From: Actinomadura nitritigenes
Lineage (GTDB): Bacteria > Actinomycetota > Actinomycetes > Streptosporangiales > Streptosporangiaceae
Assembly (NCBI RefSeq): GCF_017573545.1
Contig: NZ_JAGEOK010000018.1
Location: forward strand, 142,649-206,648
Direction: 5' to 3'
DNA length: 64,000 nt
Shown: in pieces, positions 40,706-49,870 of the stretch
Position numbering within the stretch: the first letter of the stretch is position 1
Layout: the number at the start of each line of letters is the position of its first letter
Translations under genes and position numbers: made by a program
Notes under the pieces: generated by a model
The model's database searches: none
The model's input: the letters and a program-made list of their open reading frames with translations, nothing else
Told to the model about the DNA's origin: nothing

Positions 40706-42133
40706 ATGGTCGGCTCCCGCAGGGACATCTCCACTAGGCGGATCGGCGCGGCGGCCGCGCTCGTGCTGGCGGGCGCGGTGCTCGCCGGCTGCGGCGGCGG
40801 CGGATCCTCGACCGATCCGAATCGGGGCAAGGACGCCAAGAGCTTCACCCTCACCATCACCCGGAACGCCATCGCGGGCGGCAAGAACGCCGGCGAGGCC
40901 GAGTGGCTCACCAAGACCGTCATCCCGAGGTTCGTCGCCGCCGAGAAGGCGAAGGGCATCACCGCGAAGGTGACCTTCCGCGGGCAGGGCGTCGACGACG
41001 AGGCCTACAAGACCAAGCTCGCGCTGGACCTGAAGTCGCGGTCGGGCGCCGACATCATGGACATCGACGGCATCTGGGTGGGGGAGTTCGCCCAGGCCGG
41101 GTACATCAGGCCGCTGAGCGAGGTCGTGGGCGCCCCGGCGGACGCCTGGGACGGCTGGTCGCAGATCCCTGGATCGGTCCAGCAGTTGGCCCTGTTCGAC
41201 GGGAAGAAGTACGGCATACCGTCCGGTACCGACGGGCGGCTCCTCTACGTCAACAAGAGGCTGTTCGCGCGGGCGGGCCTGCCGGCGGACTGGCAGCCGA
41301 AGAGCTGGCAGGACGTCGTCGCGGCGGGCCGCGCGCTCAAGAGGCTGCCCGGCGTGACCCCGATCCAGCTGGACGCGGGCACCGCGATGGGCGAGGCGAC
41401 GAGCATGCAGGGCGTGCTGCCGCTGCTGGCGGGCGCGGGCGCCCAGATCTACCAGGACGGCACGTGGACCGGCGCCGGGCCTGCGCTGAAGAGCGTCCTC
41501 GGCCTGTACGCGCAGATCTACGGGCCCGAGAAGCTCGGCGATCCGAAGCTCCAGGAGGAGGCGAAGGGCCGCGACAAGTCGTTCGAGGAGTTCGCCGCCG
41601 GGAAGATCGGCATCCTGGCGGAGGGCGACTACCTCTGGCGTGACGTGCTGAACCCCAAGGACGGCGTCGCGAAGATGAGGACCCGCGACACCGACGTCGG
41701 GTTCGCGCTGATCCCGGCGGTCTCGCCGGGCAAGGGGGTGCGCGGCCAGTCGTTCGTGAGCATGTCGGGCGGGCCGCTGACCGTGATGAACCCGAACACC
41801 AAGTACCCGCAGCAGGCGTTCGAGTTCATGGAGTTCATGAACTCCGCGGACATGGTCAAGGCGCGCACCGCGGGGACCCCCGAGATCACGTCCCGCACGG
41901 ACGTCAACAAGCAGATCCTCGCGGGCGACCCGCTGCTGACGTTCGTGTCCGAGAAGGTCCTGCCGGTCACGTCCTACCGGCCGGGCCTGGCGGTCTACCC
42001 GCAGGTGTCGACGGCGCTGCAGGAGGCCACGGCGGCGGTCGTGTCGGGCAAGAGCCCGGACCAGGCCGCCGCGCAGTACGCCAAGAAGCTGGAAGGGATC
42101 GTCGGTGGCCCCTCTCACGTCTCCCCCCGGTGA
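40706..42133 (+). CDS. Carbohydrate ABC importer, substrate-binding lipoprotein
   Basis: This 475-residue family 1 solute-binding protein has a lipoprotein signal sequence with lipobox LAGC (Cys29). Family segments include YGIPSGTDGRLLYVNKRLFARAGL, SMSGGPLTVMNPNTKYPQ and the C-terminal TALQEATAAVVSGKSPDQA. The ATG at 40706 has AGGAGGT 5 bp upstream. It would capture an oligosaccharide outside the membrane. It begins an operon ending in a GH38 alpha-mannosidase, so a mannose-containing glycan is the likely ligand. Upstream, GTGACG occurs twice with a 13-bp period (40668, 40681), a possible control site. Confidence 0.88.
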   Translation: MVGSRRDISTRRIGAAAALVLAGAVLAGCGGGGSSTDPNRGKDAKSFTLTITRNAIAGGKNAGEAEWLTKTVIPRFVAAEKAKGITAKVTFRGQGVDDEAYKTKLALDLKSRSGADIMDIDGIWVGEFAQAGYIRPLSEVVGAPADAWDGWSQIPGSVQQLALFDGKKYGIPSGTDGRLLYVNKRLFARAGLPADWQPKSWQDVVAAGRALKRLPGVTPIQLDAGTAMGEATSMQGVLPLLAGAGAQIYQDGTWTGAGPALKSVLGLYAQIYGPEKLGDPKLQEEAKGRDKSFEEFAAGKIGILAEGDYLWRDVLNPKDGVAKMRTRDTDVGFALIPAVSPGKGVRGQSFVSMSGGPLTVMNPNTKYPQQAFEFMEFMNSADMVKARTAGTPEITSRTDVNKQILAGDPLLTFVSEKVLPVTSYRPGLAVYPQVSTALQEATAAVVSGKSPDQAAAQYAKKLEGIVGGPSHVSPR

Positions 42134-43070
42134 GGCGGCGCGCCGCGGCGGCATCGCCGCGGCGTCCGCCGGCGGGGACGCGGCGGGGCTCGGGCGCGGG
42201 CGCGCGGCGGCGTTCGTCGCGCCCGCGCTGGTCCTCATCGCCGTGTTCCTGGTGTTCCCGGCGCTCTGGACGCTCTACCTCGGCACGACCGACTACCGGC
42301 TGACGGGGATCGCGGCCAGCGAGCCGAGGTTCGTCGGCGCGCGCAACTACGGCGACGTGCTCGGCGACGGCGACTTCCACCGCTCGCTGTGGCTGACGCT
42401 GCAGTTCGTGCTCGGCTCGGCGGTGATCGGGCAGACGCTGCTCGGGTTCGCGATCGCCTGGGTGATGCGCGACCGGACGGGGTTCGTCCGGCGGGTGGTC
42501 GAGGCGCTGGTGCTGCTGGCGTGGATCCTGCCGGGGTCGGTGATCGCCTTCCTGTGGATCGCGCTGCTGGACCGCGACGGCGGCACGCTGAACGCGCTGC
42601 TCGGCACGCCCGGCACGGCCTGGCTGATCGACCATCCGATGGCGTGCGTGATCGTGTTCAACGTCTGGCACGGCACCGCGTTCTCGATGATGCTGTACGG
42701 CGCCGCGCTGGGGAACGTTCCACCCTCGCACCTGGAGACCGCGCGGCTGGCCGGCGCGTCCACGTTCCAGACCCTGCGGGACGCGGTGCTGCCGCGCATC
42801 CGCGGACACGTCCTCACCAGCCTGCTGCTGATCAGCCTGTGGACGTTCAACGACTTCACCCCGTTCCTCATCACGGCCGGCGGGCCGGACCGGCGGTCGG
42901 AGATCATGTCGGTGTACGTCTACCGGACCGCGCTCGGCGACGGCCGGCTCGGCTTCGGCGCCGCCATCTCGCTGATCATGATCCTGATCAACCTGGTGAT
43001 CGCGCTGGTCTACCTGCGCGCGCTCCGCGACCGCGGCCGCCGCGAGCCGCGAGAGGCGGTGGCGGCGTGA
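42105..43070 (+). CDS. Sugar ABC importer permease, MalF/UgpA type
   Basis: This 321-residue membrane protein starts at a GTG (42105) inside the end of the binding-protein gene, with GGAAGGG upstream. It has about six membrane helices and the EAA motif ETARLAGASTFQTLRDAVLPRIRG. The later sequence FNDFTPFLITAGGPDRRSEIM is typical of sugar permeases. It pairs with the next permease through an overlapping start (GTGA). Confidence 0.9.
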   Translation: MAPLTSPPGEAARRGGIAAASAGGDAAGLGRGRAAAFVAPALVLIAVFLVFPALWTLYLGTTDYRLTGIAASEPRFVGARNYGDVLGDGDFHRSLWLTLQFVLGSAVIGQTLLGFAIAWVMRDRTGFVRRVVEALVLLAWILPGSVIAFLWIALLDRDGGTLNALLGTPGTAWLIDHPMACVIVFNVWHGTAFSMMLYGAALGNVPPSHLETARLAGASTFQTLRDAVLPRIRGHVLTSLLLISLWTFNDFTPFLITAGGPDRRSEIMSVYVYRTALGDGRLGFGAAISLIMILINLVIALVYLRALRDRGRREPREAVAA

Positions 43071-43894
43071 ACACGGTCGTCCGCGAGACACTGCGCAGGA
43101 TCGGCCTGGCCACGTTCGTGTCGGCCGTCCTCGGGTTCTTCGCGCTGCCGCTGCTGTGGCTCGCGTTCACCCCCTTCGACGCGAACCCGGGCATCGCGGC
43201 GTCCCTGCCCGACTTCACCCTGCACAACTTCAAGGTCCTCATGGACAACCCGTACGCGCTGGAGTCGCTGCGGAACTCGGTCCTGCTCGCCGCGGGGACG
43301 GCCCTGCTCGTGGTCGTGTGCGCGGCGCTCGCGGCGTACGCGCTGAGCCGCGTCCGGGTGCCGGGGCGGGACGCGTTGCTGTACGTCCTGCTCCTGCTGT
43401 CGTCCATCATCACCGGGACGGCGGCGATGGTGCCGATCTTCCTGCTGGCCTTCAACCTGCACCTGATCGACTCGCGCCTCGGGGTGGTCCTGGTGCTGAC
43501 CGGCGGGCTGCTGCCGGCGGCGATCTTCCTGCTGAAGGACTTCACGGACTCGACGCCGACGTCCTACGAGGAGGCCGCGCGGGTGTTCGGCGCGTCGCCG
43601 CTGCAGATCCTGCGGCACGTGGTCGTCCCGGTGATCCGCCCCGGCCTCGCGACCGTCGGGGTGTGGACGGTCGCGCAGGTGTGGGGCGACTTCCTGATGC
43701 CGTTCCTGCTGCTCCGCAATCCGGACAAGGCCCCCGCGTCCGTGATCATGTACACGTTCTACACCGAGGGCGGCCAGCCCGACCTGCCCCTGATCTCCAC
43801 GTTCTCGCTGCTGTACTCCCTGCCGGTCGTGGCCATGTACCTGTTCGTGAGCCGCCGGTACGGGTTCCGCTTCCACGGAGGGATCAAGCGCTGA
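43067..43894 (+). CDS. Sugar ABC importer permease, MalG/UgpE type
   Basis: This 275-residue permease has about six membrane helices and the EAA motif EEAARVFGASPLQILRHVVVP. It starts with GTG at 43067 overlapping the upstream stop. The ATPase start overlaps its own stop (TGATG). YGFRFHGGIKR is a typical short C-terminal tail. Confidence 0.9.
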   Translation: MNTVVRETLRRIGLATFVSAVLGFFALPLLWLAFTPFDANPGIAASLPDFTLHNFKVLMDNPYALESLRNSVLLAAGTALLVVVCAALAAYALSRVRVPGRDALLYVLLLLSSIITGTAAMVPIFLLAFNLHLIDSRLGVVLVLTGGLLPAAIFLLKDFTDSTPTSYEEAARVFGASPLQILRHVVVPVIRPGLATVGVWTVAQVWGDFLMPFLLLRNPDKAPASVIMYTFYTEGGQPDLPLISTFSLLYSLPVVAMYLFVSRRYGFRFHGGIKR

Positions 43895-45018
43895 TGGCGG
43901 CCATCACCATTCGGGAGCTGACGAAGGTCTATCCGGGCGGCGTGCGGGCCCTGGACGCGCTGGACCTGGACGTCGCGGACGGCGAGTTCTTCGCGCTGCT
44001 CGGCCCGTCCGGCTGCGGCAAGACCACGCTGCTGCGGACCGTCGCGGGGCTGGAGTCCGCGACGTCCGGGACGGTCGCGCTCGGCGGGGCCGACGTCACG
44101 CGGCTGCCGCCGGGCCGCCGCGACGTCGGCATGGTGTTCCAGGACTACGCGCTCTTCCCGCACATGAGCGTCCTGGACAACATCGCCTACCCGCTGAAGA
44201 TCAAGAAGCGGAGCAGGGCCGACCGGCACGCGCGCGCCGCCGAGGCCGCCGAGTACCTGGGCCTGGAGGGGCTCGGGAGGCGGCGTCCCGGCGAGCTGTC
44301 GGGCGGCCAGCAGCAGCGCGTCGCGCTGGCCCGCGCGCTGGTCGCCGAACCGCGCATCTTCCTGCTGGACGAGCCGCTGTCCAACCTGGACGCCCGGCTG
44401 CGCCTGGAGGCCCGCACGTTCCTCAAGCGGCTGCAGAAGGAACTGGCCGTGACCACCGTGTTCGTCACCCACGACCAGGCGGAGGCGCTCGCGCTCGCCG
44501 ACCGCATCGCGGTCATGGAGAAGGGGCGGATCCGGCAGCTCGGCACCCCCACCGAGGTGTTCCGGCGCCCCGCGAACCTGTTCGTCGCGTCGTTCATCGG
44601 CTCCACGCCCATGAACCTGCTCCCCGGACGCGTCGGGAACGGGCACGTCGTCGCGGCCGGCGCCGTCCTGCCCCTGCCCGACGAGGCGCGGGCGATCCCG
44701 GCGGGGGAGGAGATCGTCTGCGGGGTACGACCCGAGTACCTCGACTACGCCGACCGGCCCGCCGACGGGGCGTTCGCCGGGCGCGTGTCCGTGGTCGAGC
44801 ACCTGGGCGGCAGCGCCCTGGTGACGCTGGACGTGGAGGGCGAGCCGGTGCACGTCGTCGTGGGGGAGGGGCGCGAGCCCGCGCCCGGTGACGAGGGCTG
44901 GGCGCTGCCCAGACCCGGCCGCCTCCTGCTGTACCGCGACGGCGAGCTGGTGGCCGGGGCGGACCCGTCCGATGTGCCCGAGCCGAGGATGGCCCCGACC
45001 GGGAAGGAGAACGGATGA
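43894..45018 (+). CDS. Sugar ABC importer ATPase, MalK/UgpC type
   Basis: This 374-residue ATPase has Walker A GPSGCGKT (37-44), signature LSGGQ (135-139) and Walker B with FLLDEPLSNLDARLR. A C-terminal TOBE-like regulatory region covers about 235-360 (CGVRPEYLDY). Having the dedicated ATPase in the operon contrasts with Streptomyces importers that share MsiK. The stop overlaps the PHP gene start. Confidence 0.9.
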   Translation: MAAITIRELTKVYPGGVRALDALDLDVADGEFFALLGPSGCGKTTLLRTVAGLESATSGTVALGGADVTRLPPGRRDVGMVFQDYALFPHMSVLDNIAYPLKIKKRSRADRHARAAEAAEYLGLEGLGRRRPGELSGGQQQRVALARALVAEPRIFLLDEPLSNLDARLRLEARTFLKRLQKELAVTTVFVTHDQAEALALADRIAVMEKGRIRQLGTPTEVFRRPANLFVASFIGSTPMNLLPGRVGNGHVVAAGAVLPLPDEARAIPAGEEIVCGVRPEYLDYADRPADGAFAGRVSVVEHLGGSALVTLDVEGEPVHVVVGEGREPAPGDEGWALPRPGRLLLYRDGELVAGADPSDVPEPRMAPTGKENG

Positions 45019-46214
45019 CCGTTCATCGGGGGAGATGGACCCTGGAAGACCGCCTCGAGAAGGGGCTGCGGGAACTGCCGTTCGACGTCCCGGCCGGGAC
45101 GGCGGCGGTCACGGTGGAACTGTCGTTCGACGGCGGCGTCATCGACCTCGGCTGCGGCGGGCCCGGCGGGTTCCGCGGCTGGTCGGGCGGCGCCCGCCGC
45201 GCGTACACGGTCGCCGCGGACCGGGCGACGCCCGGCTACCTGCCGGGCGAGCTCGAACCGGGCACCTGGCACGTGTGGCTCGGCCTGCACCGGATCCCGC
45301 CCGACGGCGTCCCGTACGAGGTCACGGTGACCACGTCATCGTCGCTCCCAACGCGTCCGGAGGTCCCGGCGCCGCCGCCCCGCCCCGAGCGCCCGCCGCG
45401 CCGTGACCTGCCCGCGCCGCCCGGCATGCGGTGGCTCGCCGGGGACCTGCACTCGCACACCGTGCACAGCGACGGGACGCTCACCGTCCACGAGCTGGCC
45501 TGCCTCGCCGCCTCGCGCGGGCTGGACTACCTCGCGGTGACCGACCACAACACCGTCAGCCACCATCCCGAGCTGCCCGCCGCCGGCGCCCACGCGGGCG
45601 TCCTGCTGCTGCCCGGCCAGGAGGTCACCACCGACCTCGGGCACGCGAACGTGTTCGGCGACACCGGCTGGGTCGACTTCCGCCGCCCGAGCGCCGACTG
45701 GGCCGCGTTCGCGGCGGCGCGCGGCGGGCTGATGTCGATCAACCATCCGCTCAGCGGCGACTGCGCGTGGCGCCGGCCGCTGCCGCCCGAGTCGCGGCCG
45801 AGGTTCGCCGAGATCTGGCACCCGTCCTGGTGGGACCGGCGCTGGGGCGCCCCGCTGGCCTGGGCGGACGTGTGGCGGCCCGCCGGGATCGTCCCGCTCG
45901 GCGGCAGCGACTTCCACGACCCCGCCCAGTTCAAGAACCTCGGCGAGCCCGTCACCTGGGCGCTCGCCGAGGAGGACCGGGTGCTCGACGCGCTCGCCGC
46001 CGGGCGGGTGGCGGTCTCGGCGGGCCCGGACGCGCCGGTCCTGCTGCGCGTCGAGGACGACCTGATCGCGCTGGACGCCGACGGCACCGTCCTCGTCCGG
46101 CCGGACGGGCGGCGCCTCGCCGTCCGGGGCGACAAGGTCCGGGTCCCGGCGGAGGGGCCGGGCATGCACCGCCTGGAATCCCACGAGAACGAGGTGATCG
46201 CACTGTGCGGCTGA
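45015..46214 (+). CDS. PHP-domain metallohydrolase (CehA/McbA type)
   Basis: This 399-residue protein has an N-terminal beta-rich region of about 110 residues, then a PHP domain. The PHP domain starts GDLHSHTVHSDG (143-154) and continues YLAVTDHNTVSHH, LPGQEVTTDLGHANVFG and LGGSDFHDP. These carry the expected His/Asp ligands for two or three metal ions. The CehA subfamily hydrolyses phosphoesters, carbamates or related bonds. Coupling to a sugar importer and a mannosidase suggests removal of a phosphate or other ester from an imported glycan. That is inferred from context. Confidence 0.8.
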   Translation: MTVHRGRWTLEDRLEKGLRELPFDVPAGTAAVTVELSFDGGVIDLGCGGPGGFRGWSGGARRAYTVAADRATPGYLPGELEPGTWHVWLGLHRIPPDGVPYEVTVTTSSSLPTRPEVPAPPPRPERPPRRDLPAPPGMRWLAGDLHSHTVHSDGTLTVHELACLAASRGLDYLAVTDHNTVSHHPELPAAGAHAGVLLLPGQEVTTDLGHANVFGDTGWVDFRRPSADWAAFAAARGGLMSINHPLSGDCAWRRPLPPESRPRFAEIWHPSWWDRRWGAPLAWADVWRPAGIVPLGGSDFHDPAQFKNLGEPVTWALAEEDRVLDALAAGRVAVSAGPDAPVLLRVEDDLIALDADGTVLVRPDGRRLAVRGDKVRVPAEGPGMHRLESHENEVIALCG

Positions 46215-48970
46215 CGGACGGCGAGCGGATGGAGGACGGCGGGCCGGCGGAGGACGGCGGGCGGGCGGACGCCCCCGAGATCGTCGTCGTGCCCCACACC
46301 CACTGGGACCGCGAGTGGTACCTGCCGTTCCAGCGGTTCCGGCTGCGGCTGGTGTCGCTGATGGACGGCGTCGTCGACCGGATGGACGCCGACCCGCGCT
46401 GGCGCTTCACCCTCGACGGCCAGATGGCGGCCGTCGACGACTACCTGGAGATCCGCCCCGAGCGGCGCGACCGGGTCGCCGCGCTGGTCCGGGACGGGCG
46501 GCTGGCCGTCGGGCCCTGGCAGATCCTGCACGACGAGTTCCTGTGCTCGGGGGAGAACATCGTCCGGAACCTCGAGCTCGGCATGCGCCGCGCCGAGGAA
46601 CTGGGCGCGGCGATGATGGTCGGCTACCTGCCCGACCAGTTCGGGCACTGCGCGCAGACACCGCAGATCCTCCGGCTCGCGGGGATCGAGCACGCGTGCG
46701 TATGGCGGGGCGTCCCGGACCGGGTCAGGGCCCGGTCGTTCGCGTGGGAGGCGCCGGACGGCACCGCGATCCGCACCCAGTACCTGCCCGAGGGCGGCTA
46801 CGGCAACGCCGCGTCGATGTTCGAGGACTCCGCGGACGGCGCGTCGCTGCTGCCCGGCCGCGCCGCCGGGTTCGCCGAGTCGATGGGCCGCTGGTACCCC
46901 GACGGCGGCCCGCTGCTGGCGATGTACGGCGCCGACCACACCGCGCCCGCCGCCGACCTCGCCGACCGCGTCGGCGGCGCCGGCGTCCCCATGCGGCTCG
47001 ACACCCTCGCCGGGTACTTCGCCGGCCAGGCCCCGTCCACGACCGGCCTGACCCGGGTGCGCGGGGAGCTGCGCTCGCACGCCCGCGCCAACATCCTGCC
47101 CGGCGTGATCTCGGTGCGGCCCCGGCTGAAGCAGCTGATGGGACGCGCCGAGCGGCTCGTCGAACGGTACGCCGAACCGCTCGCCGCGCTCTGGTACGCG
47201 GGCGACGCGCAGCGGTTCCTCGACCTGGCGTGGCGGCGGCTCGTCGAGGTCAGCTGCCACGACTCCGTCACCGGCTGCGGCAGCGACGAGACCGCCGAGC
47301 AGGTCGCCGCCCGGATGGCCGAGGCCGAGCAGCTCGGCCGGGCCGTCTGCGACCTGGTCACCGCCGAGCGCGCCGCGTCCGTGCCGCTCGGCGCCCACCT
47401 CGTCTTCAACCCGACCCCGGACGCCCGGGCCGGGCTGGTGTTCCTCGACGTCCCCGGCGGCGGCGAGCCGGGGCTGGAGACCGGCGACGGGCGCCCGGTG
47501 CCCGTCCAGGTCCTGGAGACCGCGCCGACCGTGCTGGACGACGCCGTCCACCCCGCGTCCGCCCTGCCCGTCCTGCTGGAACGGGTGTACGGGCGGGTCC
47601 TGTTCGGGCAGGAGATCCGCGACTGGTCGGTGTCGCGGGACGACCGCACCCTCACCTTCCACGTCACGGCCCGCGCGGACACCCCGTTCGACATCGGCGA
47701 CGTGCGGGCGGCGCTGAGCGGCGCCGACGGGGAGTGGCGGGTCCGCATCCTGGCCGACCCGCGCCGGAGCGTCGCCGCGCTCGTCGAGGTGCCCGCGCTG
47801 GGGCTGGCGACCATCCGGGCGGGCGCCCCGGCGGCCCCGGACGCCCCGGTCGCGGCCGACGGGCACGCCCTGGACAACGGGCTGCTGCGCGCCGAGGTCC
47901 GCGACGGCGGCACCATCGGGCTCCGCACGCCCGGCGGCGCCGTGATCGAGGGCATCGGCCGGATCGTGGACGGCGGCGACCTCGGCGACTCCTACAACCA
48001 CGCCCCGCCCGCCGCGGACCGCCTCGTCGGCGCCCCCGAGTCGGTCCGCGTCGAGCCGGTCTGGGACGGGCCGCTCGTCGCCGCGCTCGACATCGTCCGG
48101 ACGTACCGCTGGCCCGCGCACGGCGACGCCGCCGCCGGCGCCCGGTCCGAGGCGGAGGAGGAGGTCACCGTCGTCACCCGCGCCGAGCTGCGCGCCGGCG
48201 AGCCGTTCCTGCGGCTGCGCGTCACCTTCGACAACCGCTGCGCCGACCACCGCGTCCGGCTGCACGCGGCGCTGCCCCGGCAGGCGGAGTCGTCGTTCGC
48301 CGAGGGGCAGTTCGCGATCGTCGAGCGCGGCCTGACGGCCGAGGGAGGGTTCGGGGAGCGGCCGCTGCCGACCTACCCCGCGAACGGGTTCGTCGCCGCC
48401 GGCGGCCTGGCCGTCCTGCTGGAGCACGCCACCGAGTACGAGGTCACCGGGGGCGGGCGCGAGATCGCCCTCACCCTGATGCGCTCGATCGGCTACCTGT
48501 CCCGCGACCGCAACGCCTACCGCGACCAGCCCGCCGGACCGCAGCTGCCGACGCCCGGGGCGCAGTCCCGCGGCGAGCGGACGGTCGGGATGGCGATCAT
48601 GCCGTACGGCGGCGACCGGCCCGGCGACGACGTGGTGGAGGCCGCCGAGAGGTACCGGCACGACCTGCTCGCCGCCGCCGGCTACGGCCCGGCGGACGCG
48701 CCCGCTCCGCCGTCCCGGGACGGCCTGTCGATCACCGGCCCCGGCGTCGCCATGACCTCGCTGCGCCCCCGCGGCGACGGCTGGGCCGAGGCGCGGATGG
48801 TCGCCGAGACGCCCGCGCCGACCACCGCCGTGCTGCGCGGCGCTTTCACCGAGGCCACCCGCGCCGACCTGCGCGGACGCCCCGGCGTGCCGCTCGACGT
48901 GCACGACGGGACGGCCGTGCTGGCCCTGCGCCCCTGGGAGATCGCCACCGTCCGCCTCCGGATGCGGTGA
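46205..48970 (+). CDS. Alpha-mannosidase, glycoside hydrolase family 38
   Basis: This 921-residue enzyme has the GH38 zinc motif HTHWDREW (31-38, with His33 and Asp35 as ligands). The nucleophile Asp144 is in YLPDQFGHC, and the further ligand His352 is in CHDSVTGCG. Beta-rich C-terminal domains of the mannosyl hydrolase type follow. There is no signal peptide, so it acts in the cytoplasm on glycan delivered by the adjacent importer. The GTG at 46205 lies inside the end of the PHP gene. It is the last gene of the operon and is convergent with polyphosphate glucokinase. Confidence 0.92.
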   Translation: MRLTDGERMEDGGPAEDGGRADAPEIVVVPHTHWDREWYLPFQRFRLRLVSLMDGVVDRMDADPRWRFTLDGQMAAVDDYLEIRPERRDRVAALVRDGRLAVGPWQILHDEFLCSGENIVRNLELGMRRAEELGAAMMVGYLPDQFGHCAQTPQILRLAGIEHACVWRGVPDRVRARSFAWEAPDGTAIRTQYLPEGGYGNAASMFEDSADGASLLPGRAAGFAESMGRWYPDGGPLLAMYGADHTAPAADLADRVGGAGVPMRLDTLAGYFAGQAPSTTGLTRVRGELRSHARANILPGVISVRPRLKQLMGRAERLVERYAEPLAALWYAGDAQRFLDLAWRRLVEVSCHDSVTGCGSDETAEQVAARMAEAEQLGRAVCDLVTAERAASVPLGAHLVFNPTPDARAGLVFLDVPGGGEPGLETGDGRPVPVQVLETAPTVLDDAVHPASALPVLLERVYGRVLFGQEIRDWSVSRDDRTLTFHVTARADTPFDIGDVRAALSGADGEWRVRILADPRRSVAALVEVPALGLATIRAGAPAAPDAPVAADGHALDNGLLRAEVRDGGTIGLRTPGGAVIEGIGRIVDGGDLGDSYNHAPPAADRLVGAPESVRVEPVWDGPLVAALDIVRTYRWPAHGDAAAGARSEAEEEVTVVTRAELRAGEPFLRLRVTFDNRCADHRVRLHAALPRQAESSFAEGQFAIVERGLTAEGGFGERPLPTYPANGFVAAGGLAVLLEHATEYEVTGGGREIALTLMRSIGYLSRDRNAYRDQPAGPQLPTPGAQSRGERTVGMAIMPYGGDRPGDDVVEAAERYRHDLLAAAGYGPADAPAPPSRDGLSITGPGVAMTSLRPRGDGWAEARMVAETPAPTTAVLRGAFTEATRADLRGRPGVPLDVHDGTAVLALRPWEIATVRLRMR

Positions 48971-48979
48971 GGCGCGGGG

Positions 48980-49744
48980 TCAGCGGGCGGCCCCGACCGG
49001 ATGCGCCGCGGCCGCCGCCATCGCCGCGCCGACGATCCCGGCGTTGTTCACCAGCCGCGCCGGGACGATCGGCGCCCGCACGCCCTCGATCAGCGGGACG
49101 AACCGGTCCGCCTTCTTGCTCACCCCGCCGCCCACGATGATCAGCGACGGCGAGATCAGCGCCTCCAGCCGCGCCATGTACTCGCTCAGCCGCTTCGCCC
49201 ACCTCTCCCAGCCGAGGTCGTGCTCCTCGCGGGCCTTCGCCGACGCCCGCACCTCGGCGTCCTTCCCGCGGATCTCGATGTGCCCGAACTCGGTGTTCGG
49301 CACCAGCACCCCGTCGGTGAACAGCGCGCTGCCGATGCCCGTCCCGAGCGTCAGCACCACCACCGTGCCCCTGCGGCCGCGTCCCGCGCCGAGCCGCATC
49401 TCCGCGACCCCGGCCGCGTCCGCGTCGTTGAGCAGGGTGATCTCCCGCCCGGTCGCGTCCGCGAGCAGCGCCCCCGCGTCCAGCCCCAGCCAGCGCTCCG
49501 AGACGTTCGCCGCCGACAGCGTCACCCCGTCGATCACCACGCCCGGGTAGGTGACGCCGACCGGGCCGTCCCACCCGAAGTGCTCGACCACCTCGGCGAC
49601 CACCCCGGCCACCGCGCCGGGCTCGGACGGCTGCGGCGTCGCGACCCGGTAGCGGTCCTCGGCCAGTTCCCCGGTGGACAGGTCGACCGGGGCGCCCTTG
49701 ATCCCCGACCCGCCGATGTCGATCCCCAGCATCCGCATGCTCAT
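48980..49744 (-). CDS. ppgK: Polyphosphate glucokinase (ROK family)
   Basis: This 254-residue ROK-fold kinase begins MLGIDIGGSGIKGAPVDL. Catalytic Asp is in LLNDADAAG, phosphate binding in LTLGTGIGSALF, and NTEFGHIEIRGK follows. These match actinobacterial PpgK, which phosphorylates glucose using polyphosphate or ATP. It is convergent with the mannosidase operon; release of free hexose by that operon would suit a hexokinase, but co-regulation is not shown. The zinc-binding CXCGXXGC motif of other ROK proteins is absent, as usual in PpgK. Confidence 0.88.
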   Translation of the reverse strand: MSMRMLGIDIGGSGIKGAPVDLSTGELAEDRYRVATPQPSEPGAVAGVVAEVVEHFGWDGPVGVTYPGVVIDGVTLSAANVSERWLGLDAGALLADATGREITLLNDADAAGVAEMRLGAGRGRRGTVVVLTLGTGIGSALFTDGVLVPNTEFGHIEIRGKDAEVRASAKAREEHDLGWERWAKRLSEYMARLEALISPSLIIVGGGVSKKADRFVPLIEGVRAPIVPARLVNNAGIVGAAMAAAAAHPVGAAR

Positions 49745-49870
49745 GACCTACCCCTGACCCCGCTTCCTGATCTCCCTGTGCCCGCCCGACGGCCAGGGTA
49801 GGCCGCGAAGATCGCGATTCGTCCCCGGGAAACCCTTATGCCGGGCGCGCCCCCCGGTCAGACTGGGGAC

